The position numbers and the translations under genes were made by a program. The notes beneath the pieces were generated by a model that was not told where the DNA came from, ran no database searches, and saw nothing but the letters and a program-made list of their open reading frames with translations. 40,815 nt of DNA from Pseudomonas vancouverensis. GTDB lineage: Bacteria > Pseudomonadota > Gammaproteobacteria > Pseudomonadales > Pseudomonadaceae. Positions 34,072-40,815 of the stretch are shown in pieces. Numbering within the stretch: the stretch's first letter is position 1; each line of letters begins with the position of its first letter. The stretch covers positions 1-40,815 of the forward strand of contig NZ_RRZK01000026.1 in NCBI RefSeq assembly GCF_004348895.1, given 5' to 3'.

Positions 34072-34677
34072 TTGAACTTAAGCACCGTTCAAAAACGAAT
34101 CCACGAAGCGGCCATGCGGCTATTCGCCGAGAAAAGTGTCGGAGAGGTCAATGTCAGTGAGCTTGCACAGATCGCCGGTGTCGCTCGTGGCACGATCTAC
34201 AACAATCTCACCTCGATCGAATCATTGTTCGAGGATGTTGCCAGTCAACTGAGCGCCGAAATGAATGACCGCGTAGCCCGAAGCGCCAATCCTGAGATGC
34301 AACCGACCGAACGCCTAGCTAATGGCATTCGCTTTTATATCCGCCGAGCCCATGAAGAACCTTACTGGGGCAGCTTCCTCGTACGCTATGCGGCCAGTAA
34401 CACGACGTTGCAACAAATGTGGACCGGACCTCCAATGCACGACGTGCTCAGTGGCTTGGCCTCCCAAAAATACAGCTTTCGTCAGGAGCAGCTGCCGTCA
34501 GTGATGAGCATGATTGGCGGTAGCGTACTTGTTGCGACCATGTTGGTGATCCAAGGCCACAAAACCTGGAGGGACGCCGGCTCCGACACGGCCGAATTCG
34601 TGCTCCGGGCATTAGGGGTCCCCGCCGACGAAGCACAATTGATTGCCACCAAAGAATTACCTTTGCTGCCCATCTGA
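34072..34677 (+). CDS. TetR-family transcriptional regulator
   Basis: 201 residues. The N-terminal TetR helix-turn-helix is clear: RIHEAAMRLFAEKSVGEVNVSELAQIAGVARGTIYNNLTSIESLFEDV. The C-terminal ~140 residues are the ligand-binding dimer domain with no recognisable subgroup. The start is a TTG at 34072 with GGAG eight bases upstream; no in-frame ATG precedes the DNA-binding domain. TetR regulators usually repress and release DNA on binding substrate or intermediate. Four TTGAACA-N4-TGTTCAA palindromes surround it and stand before the FadL gene, the amidohydrolase gene, its own gene and the meta-cleavage operon. It is therefore the probable master repressor of region 31316-40815. Confidence 0.92.
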   Translation: MNLSTVQKRIHEAAMRLFAEKSVGEVNVSELAQIAGVARGTIYNNLTSIESLFEDVASQLSAEMNDRVARSANPEMQPTERLANGIRFYIRRAHEEPYWGSFLVRYAASNTTLQQMWTGPPMHDVLSGLASQKYSFRQEQLPSVMSMIGGSVLVATMLVIQGHKTWRDAGSDTAEFVLRALGVPADEAQLIATKELPLLPI

Positions 34678-34819
34678 TTCTTTCATGCCTACCTGCCATC
34701 AGGTCCTTTCTCTTTTGAAGGTCTCGATGGCAGAGCCCCTTCCAATCTCACATACCGTTTTTCGGACTGCGTACGTCCCTCTCAAAGGGTGCAATCCAGA
34801 TTTTGTTTAAAAAACACAG

Positions 34820-34837
34820 TTGAACACAGTTGTTCAT
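34820..34837. promoter_or_regulatory. TetR-type operator, site 4 (TTGAACACAGTTGTTCAT)
   Basis: 17 of 18 positions are consistent with the repeat pattern (last base differs). It lies 79 bp before the MhpC-like start codon, in the promoter region of the meta-cleavage operon. Confidence 0.75.
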
Positions 34838-34915
34838 TTTTGAGCTTAAGTGATAAAGTCGACAAAAGCACAGACCCGTTTGATGGGGAGCAGTGCCTTT
34901 CGACAGGAGCTAACA

Positions 34916-35785
34916 ATGAACAATAAAGAACCCCTCCCTGCCCTGACCTCACGAACGGTGCAGGTGGGTCGTCGGCAAATATTTATCAGCGAGATAGGCA
35001 CAGGGCACCCACTTCTGATGCTGCATGGTGGTGGCGCTGGTGCATCCGGCTTATCCAACTACTCAAAGAACATCGATGCGCTATCTCGACGGTTTCGGGT
35101 GATCGTTGCCGACATGCCTGGCTACGGCCAATCAACCAAAGGCGTTGATCGTAAGGATCCTTTTGGGGACTTGGCCCAAGCAATGCTTGGTTTGCTGGAC
35201 AGTCTGAAAATCAGCAGTGCACACGTGGTCGGCAATTCATTGGGCGGAGCCTGCGCGTTACGCATGGCGTTGGATGCTCCAGAACGGGTTTCTGCATTGG
35301 TGCTAATGGGGCCAGGTGGTGTCAATACGACACGCAGCCTGCCAACTCCCGGTCTAAAACTATTGCTCAATTATTATTCGGGTGAAGGTCCAACCCTGGC
35401 CAAAATCACTCGTTTTATCCGTGAGTATTTAGTCTATGACGGCAGTAAAGTCAGCGATGCGATGATCCAAGAGCGCTACCAAGCGAGTATTGATCCACTA
35501 GTAATCGCTGCTCCGCCTTTGCGCAAACCTCAAGGTATTCCAAACTTTCGTAACTGGGATTTCACCCGAGATCCCCGCCTGAAAAAATGCCAAGTTTCGA
35601 CCCTGGTGCTCTGGGGGACTGAAGACAAGGTCAATCGCCCCAGTGGTGGCGAAGCACTTCGCAGACAAATGCCTGACTGCAACCTCTATCTGTTTAGTAA
35701 AACCGGTCATTGGGTGCAGTGGGAGCGCGCGGATGAGTTCAACGCCGTGACCACCGCGTTTCTCAGTTGCCGCACTGCGCTCTGA
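34916..35785 (+). CDS. mhpC: MhpC-like alpha/beta-hydrolase of meta-cleavage products
   Basis: 289 residues from ATG 34916 (GGAG eight bases upstream); an ATG at 34850 would add 22 residues with no family match. The alpha/beta-hydrolase fold shows the oxyanion loop LMLHGGGAGASG, nucleophile Ser108 in VVGNSLGGACALRMA, Asp237 in VLWGTEDKVNRP and His265 in KTGHWVQWE. It would hydrolyse the C-C bond of a ring-fission product (2-hydroxy-6-oxo-dienoate) to 2-hydroxypenta-2,4-dienoate plus an acid. It is the first gene of the operon hydrolase-dioxygenase-hydroxylase-hydratase-dehydrogenase-aldolase, directly after a TetR-type operator. Its place fits MhpC, but close relatives (BphD, TesD, HsaD) cannot be excluded. 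Confidence 0.9.
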   Translation: MNNKEPLPALTSRTVQVGRRQIFISEIGTGHPLLMLHGGGAGASGLSNYSKNIDALSRRFRVIVADMPGYGQSTKGVDRKDPFGDLAQAMLGLLDSLKISSAHVVGNSLGGACALRMALDAPERVSALVLMGPGGVNTTRSLPTPGLKLLLNYYSGEGPTLAKITRFIREYLVYDGSKVSDAMIQERYQASIDPLVIAAPPLRKPQGIPNFRNWDFTRDPRLKKCQVSTLVLWGTEDKVNRPSGGEALRRQMPDCNLYLFSKTGHWVQWERADEFNAVTTAFLSCRTAL

Positions 35786-35809
35786 CTTGCCGATATGGAG
35801 AATCAATCA

Positions 35810-36805
35810 ATGGCAAACAGAGAAAGCCTAGACATCTTCGGCGCCAGCAGCATGGGATATGCGGTGATCGAGTCCAATCATTTGGAGTCGTGGCGTTCAT
35901 TATTTCAGGACGGCATTGGTCTGCACTTGGCTTGTGACGATGAGCAAGCGGTGGCATTTCGTATGGATTCGCACCAACGCAGAATCATCGTCCAACGCGG
36001 CCGGCAGGAAGATTTCATTGCTGTGGGGTGGCAGCTGCGAGATCAAGAGACACTGACCGAAGTTTTACTTCGCTTGAAGCGACTGGGCATTCAAGCAGAG
36101 AACAGTGATCCGAGCGAAGCGGCTCAGAGGGGAGTGAAGGAGTTCTGGCGAATTGTTGGCCCCAAGGGGATGGCCGTCGAATTATTTTGGGAGCCATTGA
36201 TTACCGATGAACCGCTGACGATGCTCAACGCCGGCTTTATCACCGGAATAGCCGGTATGGGACATCTGGCGATCACATCACGCAAGCCACAACAAATGCG
36301 TCGCTTCTGGCAAGAAATCTTTGATGCAAGAGATAGCGACCACATTGTTGAGCGCATTGCCGGCCTGACATTGGACATTGATTTTTTAAGGGTCAATGAG
36401 CGACACCACTCTATTGCTATCGCGCGCCTACGCGACTTGCCAATGGATCCGGTTCGCACCCGAATCCAGCATATGAATTTATTGACGATCTCTGCCGGCG
36501 CCCTCACCGATGCATTTTTGCGATGCCGAAAACTGGGTTTTGAGATGGCTCACGAAATCGGTGAACACCCAAACGATCGCGAACAATCGTTCTACGTGAT
36601 GACCCCTTGTGGATTCGAGGTGGAGTTGGGTTGGAACGCTTTGGTCGTTGACGAGGCGCAATGGCAAACGACTTCGTATCAGGGCATTAGCCTCTGGGGC
36701 CATCGACCCGAGAAAACCGGCACTTGGCGCAAGTTAACTACCAATCTTGGCAACTTTGGCCGCGGCGTCCGTTCGTTGTTGAAGCCCGAGTATTCCCCGC
36801 TGTAA
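35810..36805 (+). CDS. Type I (VOC) extradiol dioxygenase in the mhp-like operon
   Basis: 331 residues from ATG 35810, which has GGAG nine bases upstream; ATG 35795 contains that site and is unlikely. Two VOC domains: the second carries the iron ligands His152 (GHLAITS), His221 (QHMNLLT) and Glu272 (GFEVELGW), as in BphC/HsaC/TesB-type enzymes. A ~45-residue basic tail follows. It would cleave the 2,3-dihydroxyphenyl compound made by the hydroxylase encoded next. E. coli MhpB does this step with an unrelated LigB-type protein, so this is a non-homologous replacement. It follows the hydrolase gene by 24 bp and precedes the hydroxylase by 13 bp, so the genes are clearly one operon. Confidence 0.9.
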   Translation: MANRESLDIFGASSMGYAVIESNHLESWRSLFQDGIGLHLACDDEQAVAFRMDSHQRRIIVQRGRQEDFIAVGWQLRDQETLTEVLLRLKRLGIQAENSDPSEAAQRGVKEFWRIVGPKGMAVELFWEPLITDEPLTMLNAGFITGIAGMGHLAITSRKPQQMRRFWQEIFDARDSDHIVERIAGLTLDIDFLRVNERHHSIAIARLRDLPMDPVRTRIQHMNLLTISAGALTDAFLRCRKLGFEMAHEIGEHPNDREQSFYVMTPCGFEVELGWNALVVDEAQWQTTSYQGISLWGHRPEKTGTWRKLTTNLGNFGRGVRSLLKPEYSPL

Positions 36806-36818
36806 GAAGGGTACCCCT

Positions 36819-38570
36819 ATGAATAATAAGAACTCTACTGAGCAGATGGTCGACGTGGTCATTTCTGGGCTCGGCCCAACCGGAGCAACCTTGGCGCATC
36901 TGCTGGGAATGCGTGGTTTGTCGGTGATCGTGCTCGAGCGCGAGCCTACATTTTATGGTAACGCTCGGGCGGTCTACACCGATGATGAATGCATGCGCGT
37001 CATGCAAGCCGCCGGAGTCGTGGACGAGCTAGCTATCAACATGCAGGTGGACACACCTGCCCAATGGGTGCTTGCGAATGGCGAAATACTGGGTCAGTAC
37101 TGGCGCCTCGATCGCCCTTTCGGCTGGCCCATCATCAACTTTCTATACCAGCCTTGGCTTGAAACAACACTGACTGACTTACTTAAGCGCTACCCCTCAG
37201 TTCAGGTCGTCCGAGGCCGAGAACTCACGCAGTTTGAACAGGATGACGAAGGCGTCACCATTACTCACCAAGCCACCAGTAATTTTCGCTTCAGCGATGA
37301 CACCGATACGCGGACCGAAATTGCTACCGACCCCGACCCACAAACCATTCGTGCTCGTTATTTAGTAGGTGCTGATGGTGGTCGTAGTACCGTTCGTGAA
37401 GCATTGGGTATCGGTATGAGTGGCAAGAACTTTCCAGAGCCTTGGCTGGTGGTCGATCTGGAAATGAAAGAAGGCGAGGACGCATTACGTCATCTCCCTT
37501 ATTTCAGTTTTATCTGCGACCCCGAATGCCCTACCGTTTGTTGTCCTCAGCCTGGCCGCTTCCATCGCTTCGAATTCATGTTGATGCCCGGTCAGACAAA
37601 GGAGCAGATGGAAGATCCACAAGTCGTGCGTGCGCTCATCAGTCGCCATGTCGATCCAGATAAGTTCATTGTCAAACGTAAGCTGGTTTATACCTTCAAT
37701 GCACTTGTTGCCAAAGACTGGCGCAAAGGTCGAGTCTTTATTGCTGGAGACGCTGCGCATATGACCCCTCAGTTCATGGGTCAAGGCATGAGTTCAGGAG
37801 TGCGCGATGCTTACAACCTCGCCTGGAAGCTGGACTCGGTCCTCAAGGGGCGCGCCAACGATCGGTTGCTCGATACATATGGGACTGAGCGCTTTCATCA
37901 TGCCAAAGCCATGATTGATATTTCGGTGCAGATGAAAGATTTCGTTTCGATGTCTAACCCGATTACCAGCAGGCTGCGAAACATGCTTGTTAAGACCGTC
38001 CTAGTAACCCCATTTCTCGGTCGGTACGTTCGCGAGGGACGCTTCAAACCCGCCCCAACCTATGAACTCGACAGCTATTTGGGATTGCCACGCAAGCACC
38101 GACGCTCCCCTGAAGGCACGATGATCCCTCAGCCCGAAGTACGCACCTTCAAAGGAAAGCGTGTGCTGCTCGATGAGGTATTGGGCGAAGGGTATGCCCT
38201 TATTGGTCTGAATGTGGATCCCCGAGAACATCTTTGCCCAGCCTCAAGGCAATTGCTCGAAGCGCAGGGTACTCGCTATCTCACACTCTTCGAGTTCGCC
38301 AAACGTCCACAAGGCCAAAACGTTGAACGCACCAATACCTGTGAGTTAACAGAAGTCGAGGATGCAAGCGGTGAAATGGTTGCCTGGTTCAAGCGTTCGG
38401 GGTTCTCGTCAGGCGCCATTGCAGTCGTGCGTCCAGATAAATTCACATTCGCTATGGTCAAATCCAGTGATCTGGATCGTGCACTTGCTGAGCTCAAATT
38501 TCAGTTGCAATGGGTACCAGGCCAAGAGGTTGTGGCTCCTATTTCTTCTGTTTTGAGGAAAAGCGCATGA
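36819..38570 (+). CDS. mhpA: MhpA-like 3-(3-hydroxyphenyl)propionate-type hydroxylase
   Basis: A 583-residue FAD monooxygenase. GLGPTG at residues 17-22 is the dinucleotide-binding motif. ERFHHAKAMIDISVQM, the DG motif in LVGADGGRSTVREALGIG, and IAGDAAHMTPQFMGQGMSSGVRDAYNLAWKL are characteristic of the MhpA group, which ortho-hydroxylates 3-(3-hydroxyphenyl)propionate or 3-hydroxycinnamate with NADH and O2. Its length exceeds the PHBH core because of the C-terminal thioredoxin-like domain. ATG 36819 has AAGAAGGG seven bases upstream. Its stop overlaps the hydratase start (ATGA). A related substrate such as a 3-alkylphenol or longer chain acid is possible, since MhpA homologues vary. Confidence 0.9.
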   Translation: MNNKNSTEQMVDVVISGLGPTGATLAHLLGMRGLSVIVLEREPTFYGNARAVYTDDECMRVMQAAGVVDELAINMQVDTPAQWVLANGEILGQYWRLDRPFGWPIINFLYQPWLETTLTDLLKRYPSVQVVRGRELTQFEQDDEGVTITHQATSNFRFSDDTDTRTEIATDPDPQTIRARYLVGADGGRSTVREALGIGMSGKNFPEPWLVVDLEMKEGEDALRHLPYFSFICDPECPTVCCPQPGRFHRFEFMLMPGQTKEQMEDPQVVRALISRHVDPDKFIVKRKLVYTFNALVAKDWRKGRVFIAGDAAHMTPQFMGQGMSSGVRDAYNLAWKLDSVLKGRANDRLLDTYGTERFHHAKAMIDISVQMKDFVSMSNPITSRLRNMLVKTVLVTPFLGRYVREGRFKPAPTYELDSYLGLPRKHRRSPEGTMIPQPEVRTFKGKRVLLDEVLGEGYALIGLNVDPREHLCPASRQLLEAQGTRYLTLFEFAKRPQGQNVERTNTCELTEVEDASGEMVAWFKRSGFSSGAIAVVRPDKFTFAMVKSSDLDRALAELKFQLQWVPGQEVVAPISSVLRKSA

Positions 38571-39358
38571 ATCCGTTTCCGATGCAGCATCTGCAAGCAG
38601 CCGCCGCAGCGTTGTCTGTAGCTCGCGAACAACGAAAGCCCTGTACCCGAATATCAGAAACCTTCGGTATTGACTCATTGACAGGTGCCTATGCAGTACA
38701 AGAAATCAACACCAAGCTAGCGCTGGCTCGAGGCCGTCGTTTGATTGGGCGAAAAGTTGGACTGACCTCCGCGGCAGTGCAGCAGCAATTAGGGGTGAAC
38801 CAGCCGGACTTCGGCATGTTATTCGCTGATATGGAAATTGCGGACGGCGGGGAAATTCAGACTAGTCAACTGATACAACCCAAGGCTGAGGGTGAGATCG
38901 CTTTTGTTCTGGGGCGCGATCTTCCCTATTTTGACACCACATTGGCTGAGCTTATGCGCGCGGTGGAGTATGTCGTTCCGGCCTTGGAAATCGTCGACTC
39001 AGCCATCGAAAACTGGAACATCTCTTTAGTTGATACGGTGGCAGACAATGCGTCATCCGCCCTTTATGTGCTGGGCAAACAGCCCACTCGACTTTCCTCG
39101 CTCGACCTGCGACTTGAAGGGATGTTGCTAGAGAAAAATCGGGTCACAGCATCTATCGGCGTAGGCGCCGCATGTTTGGGTAATCCGCTGGATGCTTGTC
39201 TTTGGCTAGCGCGAACCATGGCAGAGATGGGCCGTCCTTTGCAGGCCGGAGACGTGTTGCTGTCCGGTGCGCTTGGGCCAATGACACCGGTAGCAGCTGG
39301 AGACAGCCTGCATTTGCGTTTAACGCGTCTGGGCGAAGTCAGCTGCTGTTTCGTCTAA
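38567..39358 (+). CDS. mhpD: 2-hydroxypenta-2,4-dienoate (2-keto-4-pentenoate) hydratase
   Basis: 263 residues. It hydrates 2-hydroxypenta-2,4-dienoate to 4-hydroxy-2-oxopentanoate. The family signatures are RLIGRKVGLTSAAVQQQLGV, DFGMLFADM, KAEGEIAFVLGRDLP (metal-binding glutamates) and VVPALEIVDSAIENWNISL with DNASSALYVLG. Start ATG 38567 is preferred over an upstream ATG at 38510 because it overlaps the hydroxylase stop by four bases and has GAGGA six to eight bases upstream. It follows MhpA in the same operon and provides the substrate for the downstream aldolase/dehydrogenase pair. There is no sign of damage. Confidence 0.93.
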   Translation: MNPFPMQHLQAAAAALSVAREQRKPCTRISETFGIDSLTGAYAVQEINTKLALARGRRLIGRKVGLTSAAVQQQLGVNQPDFGMLFADMEIADGGEIQTSQLIQPKAEGEIAFVLGRDLPYFDTTLAELMRAVEYVVPALEIVDSAIENWNISLVDTVADNASSALYVLGKQPTRLSSLDLRLEGMLLEKNRVTASIGVGAACLGNPLDACLWLARTMAEMGRPLQAGDVLLSGALGPMTPVAAGDSLHLRLTRLGEVSCCFV

Positions 39359-39412
39359 CCCCAATCCTTCGCCGTACGCTCCAGACGTCCGGCCGCCTAC
39401 GAGATCGACACA

Positions 39413-40354
39413 ATGAGCCAAACAAAACTCAAGGTCGCCATTATCGGTTCCGGCAACATCGGCACCGACTTGATGATCAAAATTCTGCGTAACGCCAAGC
39501 ATCTGGAAATGGCGGTCATGGTTGGTATCGACCCGGCTTCCGACGGCTTGGCCCGTGCCCAGCGCATGGGCGTGGCTACCACTCATGAAGGCGTTAAAGG
39601 CCTAACTGGCATGGACGTATTCAAGGACATCGACTTCGTCTTCGATGCCACCTCGGCCAGTGCCCATGTGAAGAACGACGCGTTTTTGCGCTCGATTAAA
39701 CCCGGCATTCGCCTGATCGACCTAACGCCTGCGGCGATCGGCCCGTACTGCGTGCCGGTGGTCAACCTTGAGCAAAACCTCGATCGACTTAACGTCAACA
39801 TGGTCACCTGCGGGGGCCAGGCGACCATCCCGATGGTTGCGGCGGTGTCGCGCGTGACCAAGGTGCACTATGCCGAAATCGTCGCCTCGATCGCTAGCAA
39901 ATCGGCCGGCCCCGGCACTCGCGCCAACATCGACGAATTCACCGAGACCACCTCCAAAGCCATCGAGGTGATCGGCGGCGCAACCAAGGGCAAGGCGATC
40001 ATCGTGATGAACCCGGCCGAGCCGCCGCTGATTATGCGCGACACGGTGTTTGTGCTGTCTGAAGTGGCCGACCCGGCGCTGGTCGAAGCGTCCATCGTGG
40101 AGATGGCCGCCGCCGTGCAGGCCTATGTACCGGGCTATCGCCTGAAACAAAAGGTTCAGTTCGACGTCATCCCTGAAGACGCACCGCTGAATATTCCTGG
40201 CCTTGGGAAATTCTCCGGCCTCAAGACCTCGGTGTTCCTTGAAGTCGAAGGCGCCGCCCATTACCTGCCCGCCTACGCCGGCAATCTCGACATCATGACC
40301 TCCGCTGCCTTGGCCACCGCCGAGCGCATGGCGCAGTCGATGCTCAACGCCTGA
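39413..40354 (+). CDS. mhpF: Acetaldehyde dehydrogenase (acylating)
   Basis: 313 residues. It oxidises acetaldehyde to acetyl-CoA with NAD+ and CoA in a complex with the aldolase. The Rossmann motif VAIIGSGNIGTDLMIKIL is at the N-terminus, the catalytic Cys133 is in MVTCGGQATIPMVAA, and SKSAGPGTRANIDEFTETT and GAAHYLPAYAGNLDIMTSAAL complete the DmpF/MhpF fold. It starts 54 bp after the hydratase gene and 10 bp before the aldolase gene. Base composition rises noticeably here, to about 60% or more GC, compared with the genes immediately upstream. This suggests that the dehydrogenase/aldolase pair has a different history from the front of the operon. Confidence 0.95.
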   Translation: MSQTKLKVAIIGSGNIGTDLMIKILRNAKHLEMAVMVGIDPASDGLARAQRMGVATTHEGVKGLTGMDVFKDIDFVFDATSASAHVKNDAFLRSIKPGIRLIDLTPAAIGPYCVPVVNLEQNLDRLNVNMVTCGGQATIPMVAAVSRVTKVHYAEIVASIASKSAGPGTRANIDEFTETTSKAIEVIGGATKGKAIIVMNPAEPPLIMRDTVFVLSEVADPALVEASIVEMAAAVQAYVPGYRLKQKVQFDVIPEDAPLNIPGLGKFSGLKTSVFLEVEGAAHYLPAYAGNLDIMTSAALATAERMAQSMLNA

Positions 40355-40364
40355 GGAGACCGAC

Positions 40365-40815
40365 ATGACTTTTAATCCCGGCAAAAAGCTCTACATCTCC
40401 GACGTGACTTTGCGCGACGGCAGCCATGCGATACGTCACCAATATTCGATCCAGAACGTGCAGGACATTGCCCGTGCCCTGGACAAGGCCAAGGTCGACT
40501 CAATCGAGGTCGCCCATGGCGATGGCCTGCAAGGCTCGAGCTTCAACTATGGCTTCGCGGCGCACACCGACCTTGAGTGGATTGAGGCCGCGGCCGATGT
40601 CATCAGTCACGCCAAAATCACGACGTTGTTATTGCCTGGCATCGGCACGGTGCATGACTTGAAAGCGGCCTACAAGGCCGGGGCGAGAGTGGTACGCATC
40701 GCCACCCACTGCACCGAAGCGGATGTGTCGAAACAGCACATCGAGTATGCCCGCGAGCTCGGCATGGACACCGTCGGCTTCCTGATGATGAGTCATATGA
40801 TTCCGGCCGATCAGT
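40365..40815 (+). CDS. mhpE: 4-hydroxy-2-oxovalerate aldolase, N-terminal part (cut by window edge)
   Basis: The first 150 residues of the DmpG/MhpE aldolase: LYISDVTLRDGSHAIRHQYS (metal Asp and Arg in TLRDG), VDSIEVAHGDGLQGSSFNYGF, TTLLLPGIGTVHDLKAAYKAGARVVRIATHCTEAD and MMSHMIPADQ. ATG 40365 has GAGGAGA six bases upstream. It is the last visible gene of the meta-cleavage operon and partner of the dehydrogenase ten bases upstream. The gene runs off the right edge. Compared with the family, about 53 residues separate its last visible residue from the first residue of the fragment at 2-412. Confidence 0.95.
   Translation, partial: MTFNPGKKLYISDVTLRDGSHAIRHQYSIQNVQDIARALDKAKVDSIEVAHGDGLQGSSFNYGFAAHTDLEWIEAAADVISHAKITTLLLPGIGTVHDLKAAYKAGARVVRIATHCTEADVSKQHIEYARELGMDTVGFLMMSHMIPADQ

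Noticed and set aside
39722..40384. 220-codon minus-strand frame, very rich in G, H and R
   Set aside because: Shadow of the GC-rich acetaldehyde dehydrogenase gene; composition is typical of an antisense frame in high-GC DNA.
1..40815. CRISPR arrays, tRNA/rRNA genes, toxin-antitoxin pairs, defence systems
   Set aside because: No regularly spaced repeats, no tRNA-like cloverleaf or rRNA sequence, and no nuclease, helicase or toxin families were recognised; the novelty here is metabolic and regulatory.

Overview
The window looks like an accessory catabolic island from a Pseudomonas-type gammaproteobacterium. The evidence is two OprD-family porins, aromatic-acid MFS transporters, Pseudomonas-like IS5 and IS630 relics, and GC content that moves between about 48% and 62% from gene to gene. 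Nearly every intact gene fits the uptake and breakdown of an aromatic compound with a fatty-acid-like side chain. No replication, tRNA, rRNA or CRISPR loci were seen.

Layout. (1) 2-4202, plus strand: the C-terminal part of a 4-hydroxy-2-oxovalerate aldolase, an MhpT-like transporter, a Tat-exported amidohydrolase and an OprD porin. (2) 4203-7028: insertion-sequence graveyard with a broken IS5-family and a broken IS630-family transposase. (3) 7029-19523: a beta-oxidation block. Thiolase, FadB-like protein and acyl-CoA dehydrogenase form one minus-strand operon; thioesterase, acyl-CoA ligase and a second acyl-CoA dehydrogenase form another. A MarR regulator and an MFS/OprD pair lie between them. 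Five matching 18-bp inverted repeats (consensus close to TGTCAAC-N4-GTTGACA) sit in the three promoter regions of this block and mark a likely MarR regulon. (4) 19639-23599, minus strand: LuxR-type regulator, DUF2783 small protein, flavin hydroxylase and a second Tat-exported amidohydrolase. (5) 23759-25370: a frameshifted, truncated mhpR with a retained operator-like site, an inovirus Gp2-like fragment, and AT-rich DNA. (6) 25369-31140, minus strand: extradiol dioxygenase, FAH-family hydrolase, a truncated acyl-CoA ligase, and a DUF1302/DUF1329 outer-membrane pair. (7) 31316-40815: a FadL-type porin and a cytoplasmic amidohydrolase (minus), a TetR regulator (plus), then a plus-strand meta-cleavage operon encoding MhpC-like hydrolase, VOC-type extradiol dioxygenase, MhpA-like hydroxylase, MhpD, MhpF and the start of MhpE. 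Four 18-bp repeats (TTGAACA-N4-TGTTCAA) mark a TetR regulon here.

How it may work together (inference). Porins and MFS carriers import the substrate. Ligase, dehydrogenases, FadB-like protein and thiolase shorten or remove an acyl side chain. Flavin hydroxylases and extradiol dioxygenases open the ring. MhpC/D/E/F-type enzymes take the ring-fission product to pyruvate and acetyl-CoA. The three amidohydrolases, two of them apparently periplasmic, are the least understood part.

The window opens inside the C-terminal half of an aldolase and closes inside the N-terminal half of one. The two pieces would complete each other apart from roughly 50 residues, so the locus may be tandemly duplicated or circular.
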